Source: Micromonospora thermarum (GTDB taxonomy: Bacteria; Actinomycetota; Actinomycetes; Mycobacteriales; Micromonosporaceae). Taken from it: a stretch of DNA of 64,000 nucleotides. Below the pieces are notes generated by a model. The model did no database searches and was not told the origin of the DNA. It saw only the letters and a list, made by a program, of their open reading frames with translations. The stretch spans positions 62,001-126,000 of the forward strand of contig NZ_JAATEO010000011.1 of the NCBI RefSeq assembly GCF_012034245.1, in the 5' to 3' direction. The position numbers and the translations under genes were made by a program. Within the stretch, counting starts at the first letter, position 1; each line of letters begins with the position of its first letter. Below, piece by piece: positions 1 through 8,539 of this stretch.

Positions 1-683
1 TCCCGCTCCCACCACCCGTAGGTGCGCCCCTCGATGAGCGCGAAGACGACGCCGGTCATGCCGACGACCGAGAGCAGGGCGCCGAGCCAGTCGAGCCCCC
101 GCTCCGCGCGCTCGTCCCGGGACTCGCGTACCAGTGCGAGCGTGGCGGCCACGACCAGCGCGCCGACCGGCACGTTGATGCCGAACGCCCATCGCCAGGA
201 CAGCTCCGTGGTGAGCCAGCCGCCGAGGAGTGGGCCCAGGGCGGCGGCGCCGCCGATGGTGGACCCCCAGATCGCGAACGCGATCCCCTTCTCCCGCCCG
301 GTGAACGTGGCGTTCAACAGGGACAGCGAGGTCGGCAGGATCATGGCGCCGCCGAGCCCCTGGAGCACCCGCGCGCCGATCAGCGCCTCGCCGGACCCGG
401 CCACCGCGGCGAGCACGCTGGCCGCGACGAAGACCACCACGCCGGCGACGAACGCCCGCCGCCGGCCGGCGCGGTCGGCGAATCGGCCGGCGACCAGCAG
501 CAGGGCGGCGAAGACCAGGGTGTACGCCTCCTGGACCCACTGCGCGTCGGTGGCGGTGATGCCGAGGTCCCGGATGATCGCGGGTACGGCGACGTTGACG
601 ATGGTGGCGTCGACGATGATCGTCGCGACTCCGAGGCTGATCGCGAGGAGCCCCCACCAGCGCGCGCGTCCCTGCACCGGCAT
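1..683 (-). CDS. DHA2-type MFS drug/H+ antiporter, 5' part only
   Basis: The minus strand is open from an ATG at 683 to the window edge (about 227 residues), so the 3' half is missing. The start is supported by GGAGG six bases upstream. The N-terminus reads MPVQGRARWWGLLAISLGV and continues with hydrophobic helices; 'IIVDATIVNVAVPAI' is motif D1 of the 14-TM DHA2 family and 'GRFADRAGRRR' is the loop 2-3 motif A. 'LGPLLGGWL' matches motif C of antiporters. It should act in the inner membrane as a proton-driven efflux pump; the substrate cannot be read. It is divergent from a MarR gene across 53 bp holding dyads, so repression by that MarR is a reasonable inference. Confidence 0.88.
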   Translation of the reverse strand, partial: MPVQGRARWWGLLAISLGVATIIVDATIVNVAVPAIIRDLGITATDAQWVQEAYTLVFAALLLVAGRFADRAGRRRAFVAGVVVFVAASVLAAVAGSGEALIGARVLQGLGGAMILPTSLSLLNATFTGREKGIAFAIWGSTIGGAAALGPLLGGWLTTELSWRWAFGINVPVGALVVAATLALVRESRDERAERGLDWLGALLSVVGMTGVVFALIEGRTYGWWER

Positions 684-698
684 GCCCGCCTCCGATCG

Positions 699-727
699 CT
701 AGATTGTCTAGCTACATGAGATGCTAG
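699..727. promoter_or_regulatory. Candidate MarR operator between MFS and marR
   Basis: Two overlapping dyads lie in the 53-bp divergent gap: CTAGA-TTG-TCTAG (699-711) and CTAGC-N10-GCTAG (708-727). Such symmetric sites between a pump and a MarR gene are typical autoregulatory operators. Binding is inferred, not shown. Confidence 0.4.
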
Positions 728-736
728 CTTTCACCG

Positions 737-1264
737 ATGGAACGCCCTCCGTCAACCACCGGCGGCTCGCGCCGCGGGCCGTACAGCGAGGCGCCGTCGA
801 CGAGCGCCACCGCCCGGGCGTTGCGCGAGGTGATCCGGGCCGCCGGCGACACCCGCGGTGCCCTGGCCCGCCGTCTCGGCATCGGGGCGACGGACGCCGC
901 CGCCATCGACCACCTGGTCTCCAGCCCGGACGTCCTCGGCCCGGCGGAACTGGGCAACCGGCTCGGGATCCGCTCGGCCTCGGCCACCACCCTGGTGGAC
1001 CGGCTCGTGCGGGCCGGCCACGTCGAGCGCGCACCGCACCCGCAGGACCGGCGCCGGCTGGCGCTCCAGGTCACCGACCAGGCGTACGACGAGGTGCTGG
1101 AGGCACTACGCCCGATGCTGGCCGGGATCGAACAGGCGGTCGCCCGGCTCACGCCGGAGCAGGCGGCGGCGACCACCGCGTTCCTGCGGGAGGTGGCGGC
1201 GGTGATGCGGGAGTACGTCGTTACCGCCCCGGGCGACCCGGGTGGGCGGTCGACGGCGGGCTGA
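737..1264 (+). CDS. MarR family transcriptional regulator
   Basis: A 175-residue winged-helix regulator. The DNA-binding part runs about residues 60-120, with a recognition-helix region 'LGIRSASATTLVDRLVRAGHVERAPHPQDRRRLALQ' region containing the DRR wing signature of MarR proteins (see residues DRRR). The N-terminal 25 residues are low-complexity and probably disordered. The ATG at 737 lies just after the operator dyads, so the transcript is probably short-leadered or leaderless. It faces away from the MFS pump and most likely represses it together with itself. Its 3' end is one base from the convergent TetR gene. The ligand is unknown. Confidence 0.85.
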   Translation: MERPPSTTGGSRRGPYSEAPSTSATARALREVIRAAGDTRGALARRLGIGATDAAAIDHLVSSPDVLGPAELGNRLGIRSASATTLVDRLVRAGHVERAPHPQDRRRLALQVTDQAYDEVLEALRPMLAGIEQAVARLTPEQAAATTAFLREVAAVMREYVVTAPGDPGGRSTAG

Positions 1265-1265
1265 G

Positions 1266-1835
1266 TCAGCGGGGCCCGAAGAGGCGGTGGATGACGGCTC
1301 GCGCCGCCGCCTGCGGATCGTCGCCCACGTCGGCGGGCAGGGCGCCGGCGTTCCAGAGCGTGGCGAAGCCGTGGACGATCGACCAGGCAGCCAACGCGTC
1401 GCCCCGGGCGTCGCCGGACGTACCGTGCCCGGGCGGAAGGTCGGCGACCGCCGCGTGCAGAGCGCCTCCCGACCGTTCGCGCGCGGCCACCACCTCCGGC
1501 GCCTCACGGCGGTAGAGGTCGGGGCGGAACATCACCTCGAAGTGGGCCCGGTGGCGGACGGCGAAGTCCACATAGGCCACCCCGGCCTCCAGCAGGCCGC
1601 CGTCGGCGCCGTGCAGCGCCTCGGCGAGCAGGTCGAAGCCCTCCACCGCGAGCGCCGTGAGCAGGCCGGCCTTGTCGCCGAAGTGGTGCGCGGGCGCCGC
1701 GTGCGACACGCCCGCCCGGCGGGCGAGGTCCCGAAGGCTCAGTGCCGCCGGCCCGGACTCCTCGATCACCTCGGCCGCGGCGGCGAGCAGGGCCCGGCGC
1801 AGATCGCCGTGGTGGTAGCTCCGGGTGCCAGTCAT
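1266..1835 (-). CDS. TetR family regulator with WHG-type C-terminal domain
   Basis: 189 residues. The N-terminal helix-turn-helix (about residues 10-55) shows 'LRDLARRAGVSHAAPAHHF' and 'GDKAGLL', typical of TetR proteins whose ligand domain is the WHG/TetR_C_33 type. The rest is helical and would bind an unknown ligand. The ATG at 1835 is 11 bases from a 19-bp palindrome that recurs at 1881-1899, so it probably represses itself and the divergent DoxX-like gene. Confidence 0.87.
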   Translation of the reverse strand: MTGTRSYHHGDLRRALLAAAAEVIEESGPAALSLRDLARRAGVSHAAPAHHFGDKAGLLTALAVEGFDLLAEALHGADGGLLEAGVAYVDFAVRHRAHFEVMFRPDLYRREAPEVVAARERSGGALHAAVADLPPGHGTSGDARGDALAAWSIVHGFATLWNAGALPADVGDDPQAAARAVIHRLFGPR

Positions 1836-1846
1836 GCGCCGATCCT

Positions 1847-1899
1847 ATCTTTCCATTGACAAGATGGCGCCACCGGGGCAATCTTGACGTCGACAAGAT
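1847..1899. promoter_or_regulatory. Twin 19-bp palindromic operators for the TetR gene
   Basis: Site 1 (1847-1865) is ATCTTTCCATTGACAAGAT and site 2 (1881-1899) is ATCTTGACGTCGACAAGAT. Both have the form ATCTT-N9-AAGAT with the same CGACA/TGACA right half. Their starts are 34 bp apart. They fill the gap between tetR and the DoxX gene. Two matching long dyads make an operator role likely. Confidence 0.65.
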
Positions 1900-1916
1900 A
1901 GGTCGAGGAGGTCTCG

Positions 1917-2363
1917 TTGATTCCGCTGATCGCCCTGGTCGCCGGAGCCGCCGTGGCCCGACTGGCCGGTTTGGCCGGCGTGGCCGCGCTCGACGGGTGG
2001 CAGCCGGCCCTGCGGGTGGGGCTGGCCCTCATGTTCGTCCTGACCGGCGCGGCCCACTTCGGCCCGCGACGCCGGGCCGACCTCGTGGCGATGGTGCCGC
2101 CCCGACTCCCGCATCCCGGGCTCCTGGCCACCCTGACCGGGGTGCTCGAACTGCTCGGAGCCGTGGCACTGCTCGTCCCGGCCACCGCCCGGTGGGCCGC
2201 CGCCGGTCTGGTGGTGCTGATGCTCGCCATGTTCCCGGCCAACGTGTCGGCGGCCCGGCGCGGCCTCACTCTGGCGGGCCGGCCGGTGACGCCGATCGGC
2301 GCCCGTTCGGCTCTCCAGGTGCTGTTCGTCGCCACCGCCGCGGCAATTTCGTTTGGCCCCTGA
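1917..2363 (+). CDS. DoxX-like small membrane protein
   Basis: 148 residues with four hydrophobic segments. 'LRVGLALMFVLTGAAHF' and 'GVLELLGAVALLVP' match the pattern of DoxX/DoxD-like membrane proteins. A TTG at 1917 follows GGAGG by five bases (GAGGAGGTCTCG), supporting this start. DoxX proteins are linked to redox or lipid stress in some actinobacteria, but no activity can be assigned here. The divergent TetR with twin operators is the probable controller. Confidence 0.75.
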   Translation: MIPLIALVAGAAVARLAGLAGVAALDGWQPALRVGLALMFVLTGAAHFGPRRRADLVAMVPPRLPHPGLLATLTGVLELLGAVALLVPATARWAAAGLVVLMLAMFPANVSAARRGLTLAGRPVTPIGARSALQVLFVATAAAISFGP

Positions 2364-2388
2364 CTGTCAGGCCGCTAATCTGGCGCTC

Positions 2389-2853
2389 ATGGAGCTGATC
2401 CGCCTCGACGACGTCCCACTCGGGCGGCTGCTGGTGGTGGCCGGGCACCTGACGAGCCAGCGATGGAACCGCTGGCTCGCCGAGGAGCACGGCCTCACCC
2501 AGGCCGGCATGGTCACCCTGCTGACCCTGGCCGAGCACGGCGAGCTGCCGCACCGCGCGGTGGCCGAGCGGTGCTTCGTCAAGCCGGCCACCCTGACCGG
2601 CATCGTCGACACCCTGGAACGCGACGGCCTGGTCGAGCGGCAGCGGCACGCCACGGACCGGCGCAGCGTCAAGCTGACGCTCACCTCCGCCGGCCGGGCC
2701 CGCGCCGACGCGCTCCGGGCGATGATGCGCTCCGACCGTCCGCTCACCCCGGTCGACGCCGACCCGGAGAAGGCGGCGGTGGTCCGGGAGTTCCTGCTGG
2801 CGGTCATCGGCAGCGCGGACGCCGCCGTGCCGGAGGGCGGCCCGACGTGCTGA
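2389..2853 (+). CDS. MarR family regulator of the ABC exporter operon
   Basis: 154 residues beginning [15 protein letters not shown]. The winged helix spans about residues 35-105, with recognition helix '[19 protein letters not shown]' and a DRRSV wing. The ATG at 2389 is preceded by TAATCT eight bases upstream, a -10-like hexamer, so the mRNA may be leaderless. The open frame extends to 2353 but the extra residues carry no MarR features. The stop overlaps the GTG of the following ABC gene by seven bases, placing it first in a regulator-exporter operon. Confidence 0.85.
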   Translation: MELIRLDDVPLGRLLVVAGHLTSQRWNRWLAEEHGLTQAGMVTLLTLAEHGELPHRAVAERCFVKPATLTGIVDTLERDGLVERQRHATDRRSVKLTLTSAGRARADALRAMMRSDRPLTPVDADPEKAAVVREFLLAVIGSADAAVPEGGPTC

Positions 2854-4580
2854 TCCGGTTGCTGCGCACGCACCTGCGCCCATACCGCCGGCCGTTGGCC
2901 GCGGTGGTGGCCCTCCAGTTCGTCGGCACGATGGCCTCGCTCTACCTGCCGAGCCTCAACGCCGACATCATCGACCTCGGCGTGGCCCGGGGCGACACCG
3001 GATACATCGTGCGGACCGGCGGCTGGATGCTCGTGGTCAGCCTGGTGCAGATCGTCTGCGCCGTCGCCGCCGTCTACCTCGGTGCCCGCACCGCGGCGGC
3101 CTTCGGCCGGGACGTGCGCGCGGCGGTCTTCGCGCACGTGAACCGCTTCTCCGCCCGCGAGGTCGCCCGGTTCGGGGCCCCGTCGCTGATCACCCGCAAC
3201 ACCAACGACGTGCAGCAGGTGCAGGTGCTCGTGCTGATGAGCGCCATCGCGCTGGTGGCCGCACCGATCATGAGCGTCGGTGGCGTGGTGATGGCGCTGC
3301 GCGAGGACGTCGGGCTCTCCTGGCTGATGCTCGTCAGCGTGCCGGTGCTGGCCGCCGGCCTGGGCCTGGTTATCCGGCGGATGGTGCCCGGGTTCCGTCT
3401 CATGCAGACGCGCATCGACACGGTGAACCGGGTGCTGCGCGAGCAGATCACCGGCATCCGCGTCGTCCGGGCGTTCGTCCGGGAGCCGTACGAGACGGCA
3501 CGTTTCGCCGCCGCCAACGCCGACCTGACCGCGACGGCCCTGCGGACCGGCCGACTGGGCGCCCTGATCTTTCCCGTCGTGATGCTGGTGCTCAACGTCT
3601 CCAGCGTCGCGGTGCTGTGGTTCGGCGCGCGGCGGGTGGGCGCCGGTGCGATCGAGGTCGGCGCGCTCACGGCCTTCCTGCAGTACCTGATGCAGATCCT
3701 GATGGCGGTCATGATGGCCACCTTCATGCTGATGATGGTGCCGCGGGCGACGGTCTGCGCCGAGCGCGTCGTCGAGGTGCTGGACACCGACTCCTCCGTG
3801 GTTCCCCCGGCGCAACCGGTCACCGACCTGCCGCCGCGGGCCGAGCTGGAGCTGCGGGACGTGCGCTTCCAGTACCCGGGCGCGGCCGAGCCGGTGCTGC
3901 GGAACGTCTCGTTCCGGGTGGCGCCGGGCACGACCACGGCGGTCGTTGGCGGCACCGGCGCCGGCAAGACCACCCTGCTCTCCCTGATCCCGCGGCTGGT
4001 CGACGTGACCTCCGGCGCCGTGCTGGTGGACGGCGTGGACGTCCGGGACCTGGCGCCCGACGAGCTGTGGCGGCGGATCGGCCTGGTGCCGCAGCGCCCC
4101 TACCTGTTCAGCGGCACGGTGGCGAGCAACCTCCGCCTCGGCAACCCGGACGCGACCGACGCCGAGCTGTGGGCGGCGCTGGAGGTGGCGCAGGCGCGCG
4201 ACTTCGTCGAGGCGATGCCCGAGGGGCTGGACGCGCCGATCGCGCAGGGCGGCACCAACGTCTCCGGCGGCCAGCGGCAGCGGCTGGCGATCGCCCGGGC
4301 CCTGGTACGCCGGCCGGAGATCTACCTGTTCGACGACTCGTTCTCGGCGCTGGACCTGGGCACCGACGCGCGGCTACGGGCGGCGTTGCGGCCGGTCACC
4401 ACCGACGCGGCGGTGGTGACCGTGGCACAGCGGGTCTCCACGATCGTCGATGCCGACCAGATCGTCGTCCTGGAGGGCGGGGCGGTGGTCGGGGTCGGGC
4501 GGCACGCGGAGCTGCTGGACGACTGCCCCACGTACGCCGAGATCGTCGCGTCCCAGCAGACCACGGGGGTGGCAGCGTGA
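2847..4580 (+). CDS. ABC exporter half-transporter, degenerate ATP site
   Basis: 577 residues: six TM helices (about 15-310) and a nucleotide-binding domain (about 335-577). Walker A is GGTGAGKTT, the signature VSGGQRQR is canonical, but Walker B reads YLFDDSF (Asp where the catalytic Glu is expected) and the switch position is AQRVSTI (Gln instead of His). Those substitutions mark the non-consensus half of heterodimeric exporters such as TM287/288 or LmrCD. The GTG at 2847 overlaps the marR stop. It must pair with the next gene product, whose motifs complement it. Substrate unknown, probably a drug or lipid. Confidence 0.9.
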   Translation: MLIRLLRTHLRPYRRPLAAVVALQFVGTMASLYLPSLNADIIDLGVARGDTGYIVRTGGWMLVVSLVQIVCAVAAVYLGARTAAAFGRDVRAAVFAHVNRFSAREVARFGAPSLITRNTNDVQQVQVLVLMSAIALVAAPIMSVGGVVMALREDVGLSWLMLVSVPVLAAGLGLVIRRMVPGFRLMQTRIDTVNRVLREQITGIRVVRAFVREPYETARFAAANADLTATALRTGRLGALIFPVVMLVLNVSSVAVLWFGARRVGAGAIEVGALTAFLQYLMQILMAVMMATFMLMMVPRATVCAERVVEVLDTDSSVVPPAQPVTDLPPRAELELRDVRFQYPGAAEPVLRNVSFRVAPGTTTAVVGGTGAGKTTLLSLIPRLVDVTSGAVLVDGVDVRDLAPDELWRRIGLVPQRPYLFSGTVASNLRLGNPDATDAELWAALEVAQARDFVEAMPEGLDAPIAQGGTNVSGGQRQRLAIARALVRRPEIYLFDDSFSALDLGTDARLRAALRPVTTDAAVVTVAQRVSTIVDADQIVVLEGGAVVGVGRHAELLDDCPTYAEIVASQQTTGVAA

Positions 4581-6643
4581 GCGGCGAGCGGAACACGGGG
4601 CGCGGCGTCGAGAGTCCTCGTGGCGGCGGCCCGGCTGCGGTCGTACCGCAGGGACGGCCGGCCCCCGACGGGCCGGTGCCCCGGCGACTGCCGGCCGGCG
4701 GCCAGCGCGGCGGTCCGCCGTGGATGGGGGCCGGGATGCCCGCCGAGCGGTCGATGACCTTCGGGCCGTCGGCCCGGCGGCTGCTCGGACGGTTGCGCCC
4801 GCACCGCCCCCAGCTGGTCGGGGTGGTCGGGCTCGCGGTGCTCGGCGTCGGGCTCAGCGCGGTCGGGCCGAAGGTGCTCGGGCACGCCACCGACCTGATC
4901 TTCGCCGGGGTGCTGGGCCGGCAGCTGCCGCCCGGTACGACGACCGAGCAGGCCGCCGCGGCGGCCCGGGCGGCGGGCGACGACAGCTTCGCCGACGTGA
5001 TCACCCGGATGGGCGTGGTGCCCGGCGCGGGGATCGACACGTCCGCGCTGGCCCGGGTGCTGCTGCTGGCCCTCGGCCTCTACGTCGCGGCGGCCGCACT
5101 GACCTGGTGGCAGGGGTGGCTGCTCACCGGTGTGGTGCAGCGGACCGTCCACCGGCTACGCGAGGACGTGGAGGCGAAGCTCAACCGGCTGCCGCTGCCG
5201 TACTTCGACCGGCAGCCGCGCGGGGAGCTGCTCAGCCGGGTCACCAACGACATCGACAACATCTCCATCAGCCTCCAGCAGACGCTGAGCCAGCTGCTCA
5301 CCTCGCTGCTCACCGTCGTCGGCGTCCTCGCCATGATGTTCTGGATCTCGCCGCTGCTGGCCCTGGTCGCGCTGGTCGCGGTGCCGCTGTCGGTCGTGGT
5401 CACCCAGCGGATCGCGAAGCGCTCGCAGGGTCAGTTCATCGCCCAGTGGACACACACCGGCGAGCTGAACGGGCAGGTCGAGGAGGCGTTCACCGGCCAC
5501 GAGCTGGTCAAGGTCTTCGGCCGGCAGCGCGAGGTGCAGGCGGCCTTCGCCGCGAAGAACGAGGAGCTGTTCCGGGCCAGCTTCGGCGCCCAGTTCATCT
5601 CCGGGATCATCATGCCGGCGATGATGTTCATCGGGAACCTCAGCTACGTGGCGATCGCCGTGGTCGGCGGTCTCCGGGTGGCCTCGGGGACGATGACCCT
5701 GGGCGACGTGCAGGCGTTCATCCAGTACTCCCGCCAGTTCACCCAGCCGCTCACCCAGGTCGCGTCGATGGCGAACCTGCTCCAGTCCGGGGTGGCCTCC
5801 GCCGAGCGGGTGTTCGCGGTGCTCGACGCCGAGGAGCAGACCCCGGACCCGGCCGTGCCGGCCCGGGTGGCCGACCCGCGCGGGCGCGTCGAGTTCCAGC
5901 ACGTCTCCTTCCGGTACGCCCCGGAGAAGCCGCTGATCGAGGACCTGTCGCTGGTCGCCGAGCCCGGCCAGACCGTGGCCATCGTCGGGCCCACCGGTGC
6001 CGGCAAGACCACCCTGGTCAACCTGATCATGCGCTTCTACGAGCTGGACGCCGGCCGGATCACCCTCGACGGGGTGGACGTCACCCGGCTGACCCGCGAC
6101 GACCTGCGCGGTCGGGTCGGCATGGTGCTCCAGGACACGTGGCTCTTCGGCGGCACGATCCGCGACAACATCGCGTACGGGCGACCGGGCGCCACCGAGG
6201 AGGAGATCCTGGCGGCGGCGCGGGCGACGTTCGTCGACCGCTTCGTCCGCAGCCTCCCGGACGGCTACGACACCGTCATCGACGAGGAGGGGAGCAACGC
6301 CAGCGCCGGGGAGAAGCAGCTCATCACCATCGCCCGCGCGTTCCTCGCCGAGCCGTCCCTGCTGATCCTCGACGAGGCGACCAGCTCGGTGGACACGAGG
6401 ACCGAGGTGCTGCTCCAGCGGGCGATGGCGGCGTTGCGGTCGGACCGCACGAGCTTCGTCATCGCGCACCGGCTGTCCACGATCCGCGACGCCGACCTGA
6501 TCCTGATGATGGAGGACGGCCGGATCGTCGAGCAGGGCACCCACGACGAGTTGCTCGCCGCCGGCGGGGCGTACGCGCGCCTCTACCGGGCCCAGTTCAG
6601 CCAGGCGACGGCGGGCGAGCCCGAGCCGGCGGTGGCGCAGTGA
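4577..6643 (+). CDS. ABC exporter half-transporter, catalytic partner
   Basis: 688 residues. A Gly/Pro-rich N-terminal tail of about 60 residues precedes six TM helices and an NBD. Walker A is GPTGAGKTT, Walker B ILDEATSS has the catalytic Glu and the H-loop AHRLSTI is intact, but the signature reads NASAGEKQL instead of LSGGQ. The dimer would therefore have one complete ATP site (this Walker A/B with the partner's SGGQ) and one degenerate site. The GTG at 4577 overlaps the preceding TGA (GTGA), indicating coupling. A later ATG inside the tail is an alternative start. A 13-bp-stem terminator follows. Confidence 0.9.
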   Translation: MSGERNTGRGVESPRGGGPAAVVPQGRPAPDGPVPRRLPAGGQRGGPPWMGAGMPAERSMTFGPSARRLLGRLRPHRPQLVGVVGLAVLGVGLSAVGPKVLGHATDLIFAGVLGRQLPPGTTTEQAAAAARAAGDDSFADVITRMGVVPGAGIDTSALARVLLLALGLYVAAAALTWWQGWLLTGVVQRTVHRLREDVEAKLNRLPLPYFDRQPRGELLSRVTNDIDNISISLQQTLSQLLTSLLTVVGVLAMMFWISPLLALVALVAVPLSVVVTQRIAKRSQGQFIAQWTHTGELNGQVEEAFTGHELVKVFGRQREVQAAFAAKNEELFRASFGAQFISGIIMPAMMFIGNLSYVAIAVVGGLRVASGTMTLGDVQAFIQYSRQFTQPLTQVASMANLLQSGVASAERVFAVLDAEEQTPDPAVPARVADPRGRVEFQHVSFRYAPEKPLIEDLSLVAEPGQTVAIVGPTGAGKTTLVNLIMRFYELDAGRITLDGVDVTRLTRDDLRGRVGMVLQDTWLFGGTIRDNIAYGRPGATEEEILAAARATFVDRFVRSLPDGYDTVIDEEGSNASAGEKQLITIARAFLAEPSLLILDEATSSVDTRTEVLLQRAMAALRSDRTSFVIAHRLSTIRDADLILMMEDGRIVEQGTHDELLAAGGAYARLYRAQFSQATAGEPEPAVAQ

Positions 6644-6651
6644 ACGCCGGT

Positions 6652-6682
6652 CCGGTCCCCGCGCGGTGTGCGCGGGGACCGG
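6652..6682. terminator. Bidirectional terminator between ABC operon and thrS
   Basis: Perfect 13-bp inverted repeat CCGGTCCCCGCGC / GCGCGGGGACCGG with a 5-nt loop, placed between convergent genes. It lacks a T-run, as is common in high-GC actinobacteria. Confidence 0.65.
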
Positions 6683-6690
6683 CGGGTCGC

Positions 6691-7908
6691 TCAGCCGGCC
6701 GGCAGGAGGTCCGCCGAGCGGGCGGCGACCGCCCGTCCGACCAGCCCGAGCGCCTCGGCGGCCGGCATCGGATCCAGGGTCCGACCGCCCCGCAGGCGCA
6801 GCGAGACCCGTCCGTCGGCCGCCTCGCGGGGGCCGATCACCGCCACGTACGGGACGCGGGCGCGGGCGGCGTCCCGGATCCGGGCGCCCAGCGAGCCAGC
6901 CCGCTCCACCTCGACGCGCAGCCCGGCAGCGAGCGCGTCGGCGGCGAGGCGGCCGGCCGCCGCGTCCTGCCCGTCGTCGATCGGCAGCACGACCAGCTGC
7001 ACCGGGGCGTACCAGGGCGGGAACGCGCCCTGGTGCACCTCGACCAGGTACGCGAACAGCCGCTCCATGCTCCCGACCAGGCTGCGGTGCACCATCACCG
7101 GCCGCCGCCGGGCCCCACCCGAGTCGGTGTACGACAGGTCGAAGCGCTCCGGCTTGTCGAAGTCGAGCTGGACGGTGGAGATGGTCGACTCCCGGCCGGC
7201 CGCGTCGACGATCTGGACGTCGATCTTCGGGCCGTAGAAGGCCGCCTCCCCCGGGCCCTCCGCGTACTCCACCCCGTCGAGCGCGGCGCGCAGCAGGTCC
7301 TCGGCCCGCGCCCACCGGGCGTCGTCACCGACGTACCTCTCCCCCGGCCCGCGCAGCGACAGCCGGAACCCCGCCGGTCGGACACCGAGCGCGGCGTGCG
7401 CCTCGCGGATCAACCGCAGGATCTCCGCCACCTCCTCGCCGACCCGCTCCAGCGCGCAGAAGTTGTGCGCATCGTTCAGGGAGATGGCGCGTACCCGGGC
7501 CAGCCCGCCGAGCACGCCGGAGCGCTCGGCCCGGTACATGTCTCCCAGCTCGGCGATCCGCAGCGGCAGGTCCCGCCAGGAGCGACCCCGCGCCCGGTAC
7601 ACCAGCGCGTGGTGCGGGCAGAGCGCCGGCCGCAACACGAACTCGTCGTCGGCGGACAGCCGCATCGGCGGGAACATGTCGTCCGCGAAGTAGCCCAGAT
7701 GCCCGGAGAGTTCGAAGAGTTCCCGCTTGCCCAGCGGCGGGGTGACCACGTGCCGGTAGCCGGCCCGGCGTTCGAGGTCGCGGACGTACTCCTCGACGGC
7801 GTGCCGGGCGGCGGCACCGGCCGGCAGCCAGAGCGGCAGGCCGGCGCCGGCCAGCGGGTCGGAGACGAAGAGGCCCAGCTCACGGCCGAGCCTGCGGTGG
7901 TCGATCAT
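6691..7908 (-). CDS. thrS: Short threonyl-tRNA synthetase paralogue without editing domain
   Basis: 405 residues from ATG 7908, with AGGAG seven bases upstream. Only the class II catalytic core (about 1-300) and the HGTP anticodon-binding domain (about 305-400) are present; the N-terminal TGS and N2 editing domains of full-length ThrRS (about 640 residues) are missing. The three zinc ligands correspond to Cys in 'ALCPHH', His in 'NDAHNF' and His in 'VMVHRSLVGS'. Motif 2 'AELGDMYRAERSG' and motif 3 'GSMERLFAYLVE' are intact, so Thr-tRNA formation is plausible. It is probably a second ThrRS induced under threonine shortage or providing resistance to a ThrRS inhibitor; upstream leader and hairpin argue for the former. 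The frame extends upstream but shows no family similarity there. Confidence 0.88.
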   Translation of the reverse strand: MIDHRRLGRELGLFVSDPLAGAGLPLWLPAGAAARHAVEEYVRDLERRAGYRHVVTPPLGKRELFELSGHLGYFADDMFPPMRLSADDEFVLRPALCPHHALVYRARGRSWRDLPLRIAELGDMYRAERSGVLGGLARVRAISLNDAHNFCALERVGEEVAEILRLIREAHAALGVRPAGFRLSLRGPGERYVGDDARWARAEDLLRAALDGVEYAEGPGEAAFYGPKIDVQIVDAAGRESTISTVQLDFDKPERFDLSYTDSGGARRRPVMVHRSLVGSMERLFAYLVEVHQGAFPPWYAPVQLVVLPIDDGQDAAAGRLAADALAAGLRVEVERAGSLGARIRDAARARVPYVAVIGPREAADGRVSLRLRGGRTLDPMPAAEALGLVGRAVAARSADLLPAG

Positions 7909-7960
7909 GTCGCGCTCCTGGTTCGGGTACGACCCGGAGGCGACCGGCGCCCGGAACAGC

Positions 7961-7995
7961 ACGAGGCCCCGGGGCGGATCGCCCCGGGGCCTCGT
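7961..7995 (-). terminator. Attenuator hairpin in the thrS leader
   Basis: Perfect 16-bp inverted repeat (7961-7976 with 7980-7995; arm ACGAGGCCCCGGGGCG) with a 3-nt loop, between leader peptide stop and thrS start. No U-tract follows. Position 12 bases after a Thr-rich leader ORF suggests a transcription terminator controlled by translation of that ORF. Confidence 0.65.
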
Positions 7996-8006
7996 GGACA
8001 GACGTG

Positions 8007-8060
8007 TCAGTGCGGCGCGCCGGGGTGTCCCGGCGTCGTGGTGAGGACCGCACGATTCAT
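8007..8060 (-). CDS. Threonine leader peptide (attenuation)
   Basis: A 17-codon ORF, MNRAVLTTTPGHPGAPH, with three consecutive Thr codons (ACC ACG ACG). It ends 11 bases before the 16-bp hairpin and 98 bases before the ThrRS start. TACCCT ends six bases before the ATG, suggesting a leaderless transcript. When charged Thr-tRNA is scarce a ribosome would stall on the Thr codons and could favour an alternative fold: CCGGGACACCCCGG just after the Thr codons can pair with itself or with the CCCCGGGG tract of the terminator. This is the logic of thr/trp/ilv leaders; regulation here is inferred. Confidence 0.6.
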   Translation of the reverse strand: MNRAVLTTTPGHPGAPH

Positions 8061-8539
8061 GCGGCAAGGGTACGCGGACCAGCCGGCGGCGAGCATGTGC
8101 ATTTCCGGCCGGGCTGCGGACGGCGGTGGCGCGGGCAGGGGCCGTGGCGCGGGCGCGGACACCGGCCGCCGTGCGGGCGCGGACCCCGGCTGTCGTGGGG
8201 TGCGGACGCCGGCCCGTCTGGCGGGCACGGGCGGCGGTGAGACGGGGGCGGGCCGCCGGCACGGGACCTGCCGGCGGCCCGCAGCGGCCTGCTCGTCGAG
8301 AACGGGGGACCCGACGGGGCCGCGCGCCGACAACGGTACGCCGACGGACGCCGATCCCGCGAGCGCCCTGCGTCTCCGGATTTCCCGCGCAGGCCGTCAC
8401 CACCGCATCCACCGGGTCGTTGAACCCCTATGGGCCTGTCGTGTCGGCGATCACGACCGAGGAGGCCCCTCCCGGGTGACGCCGGACGTTGCGTCAGGCT
8501 CACCGACATCCGATCGGCCCGTCCGGCGAGGTGACAGCC
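8061..8539. other. Intergenic region between thrS leader and DedA gene
   Basis: Divergent promoter region of about 480 bases. No convincing gene: open frames crossing it are Arg/Ala/Gly-rich and family-less. Around 8150-8215 an imperfect GC-rich unit of about 24 bases containing GGGCGCGGACNCCGGC occurs roughly three times. GAGGTGA at 8529-8535 is the ribosome-binding site of the DedA gene. Confidence 0.5.

Noticed and set aside
22..702. 226-codon plus-strand ORF over the MFS gene
   Set aside because: Antisense shadow; the opposite strand encodes recognisable MFS motifs with an SD.
8150..8215. CRISPR-like or tandem repeat array
   Set aside because: Imperfect GC-rich unit of about 24 bases repeated three times without spacers; composition can explain it.
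8126..8479. 117-codon plus-strand ORF upstream of the DedA gene
   Set aside because: Arg/Ala-rich product with no family features; a by-product of high GC.
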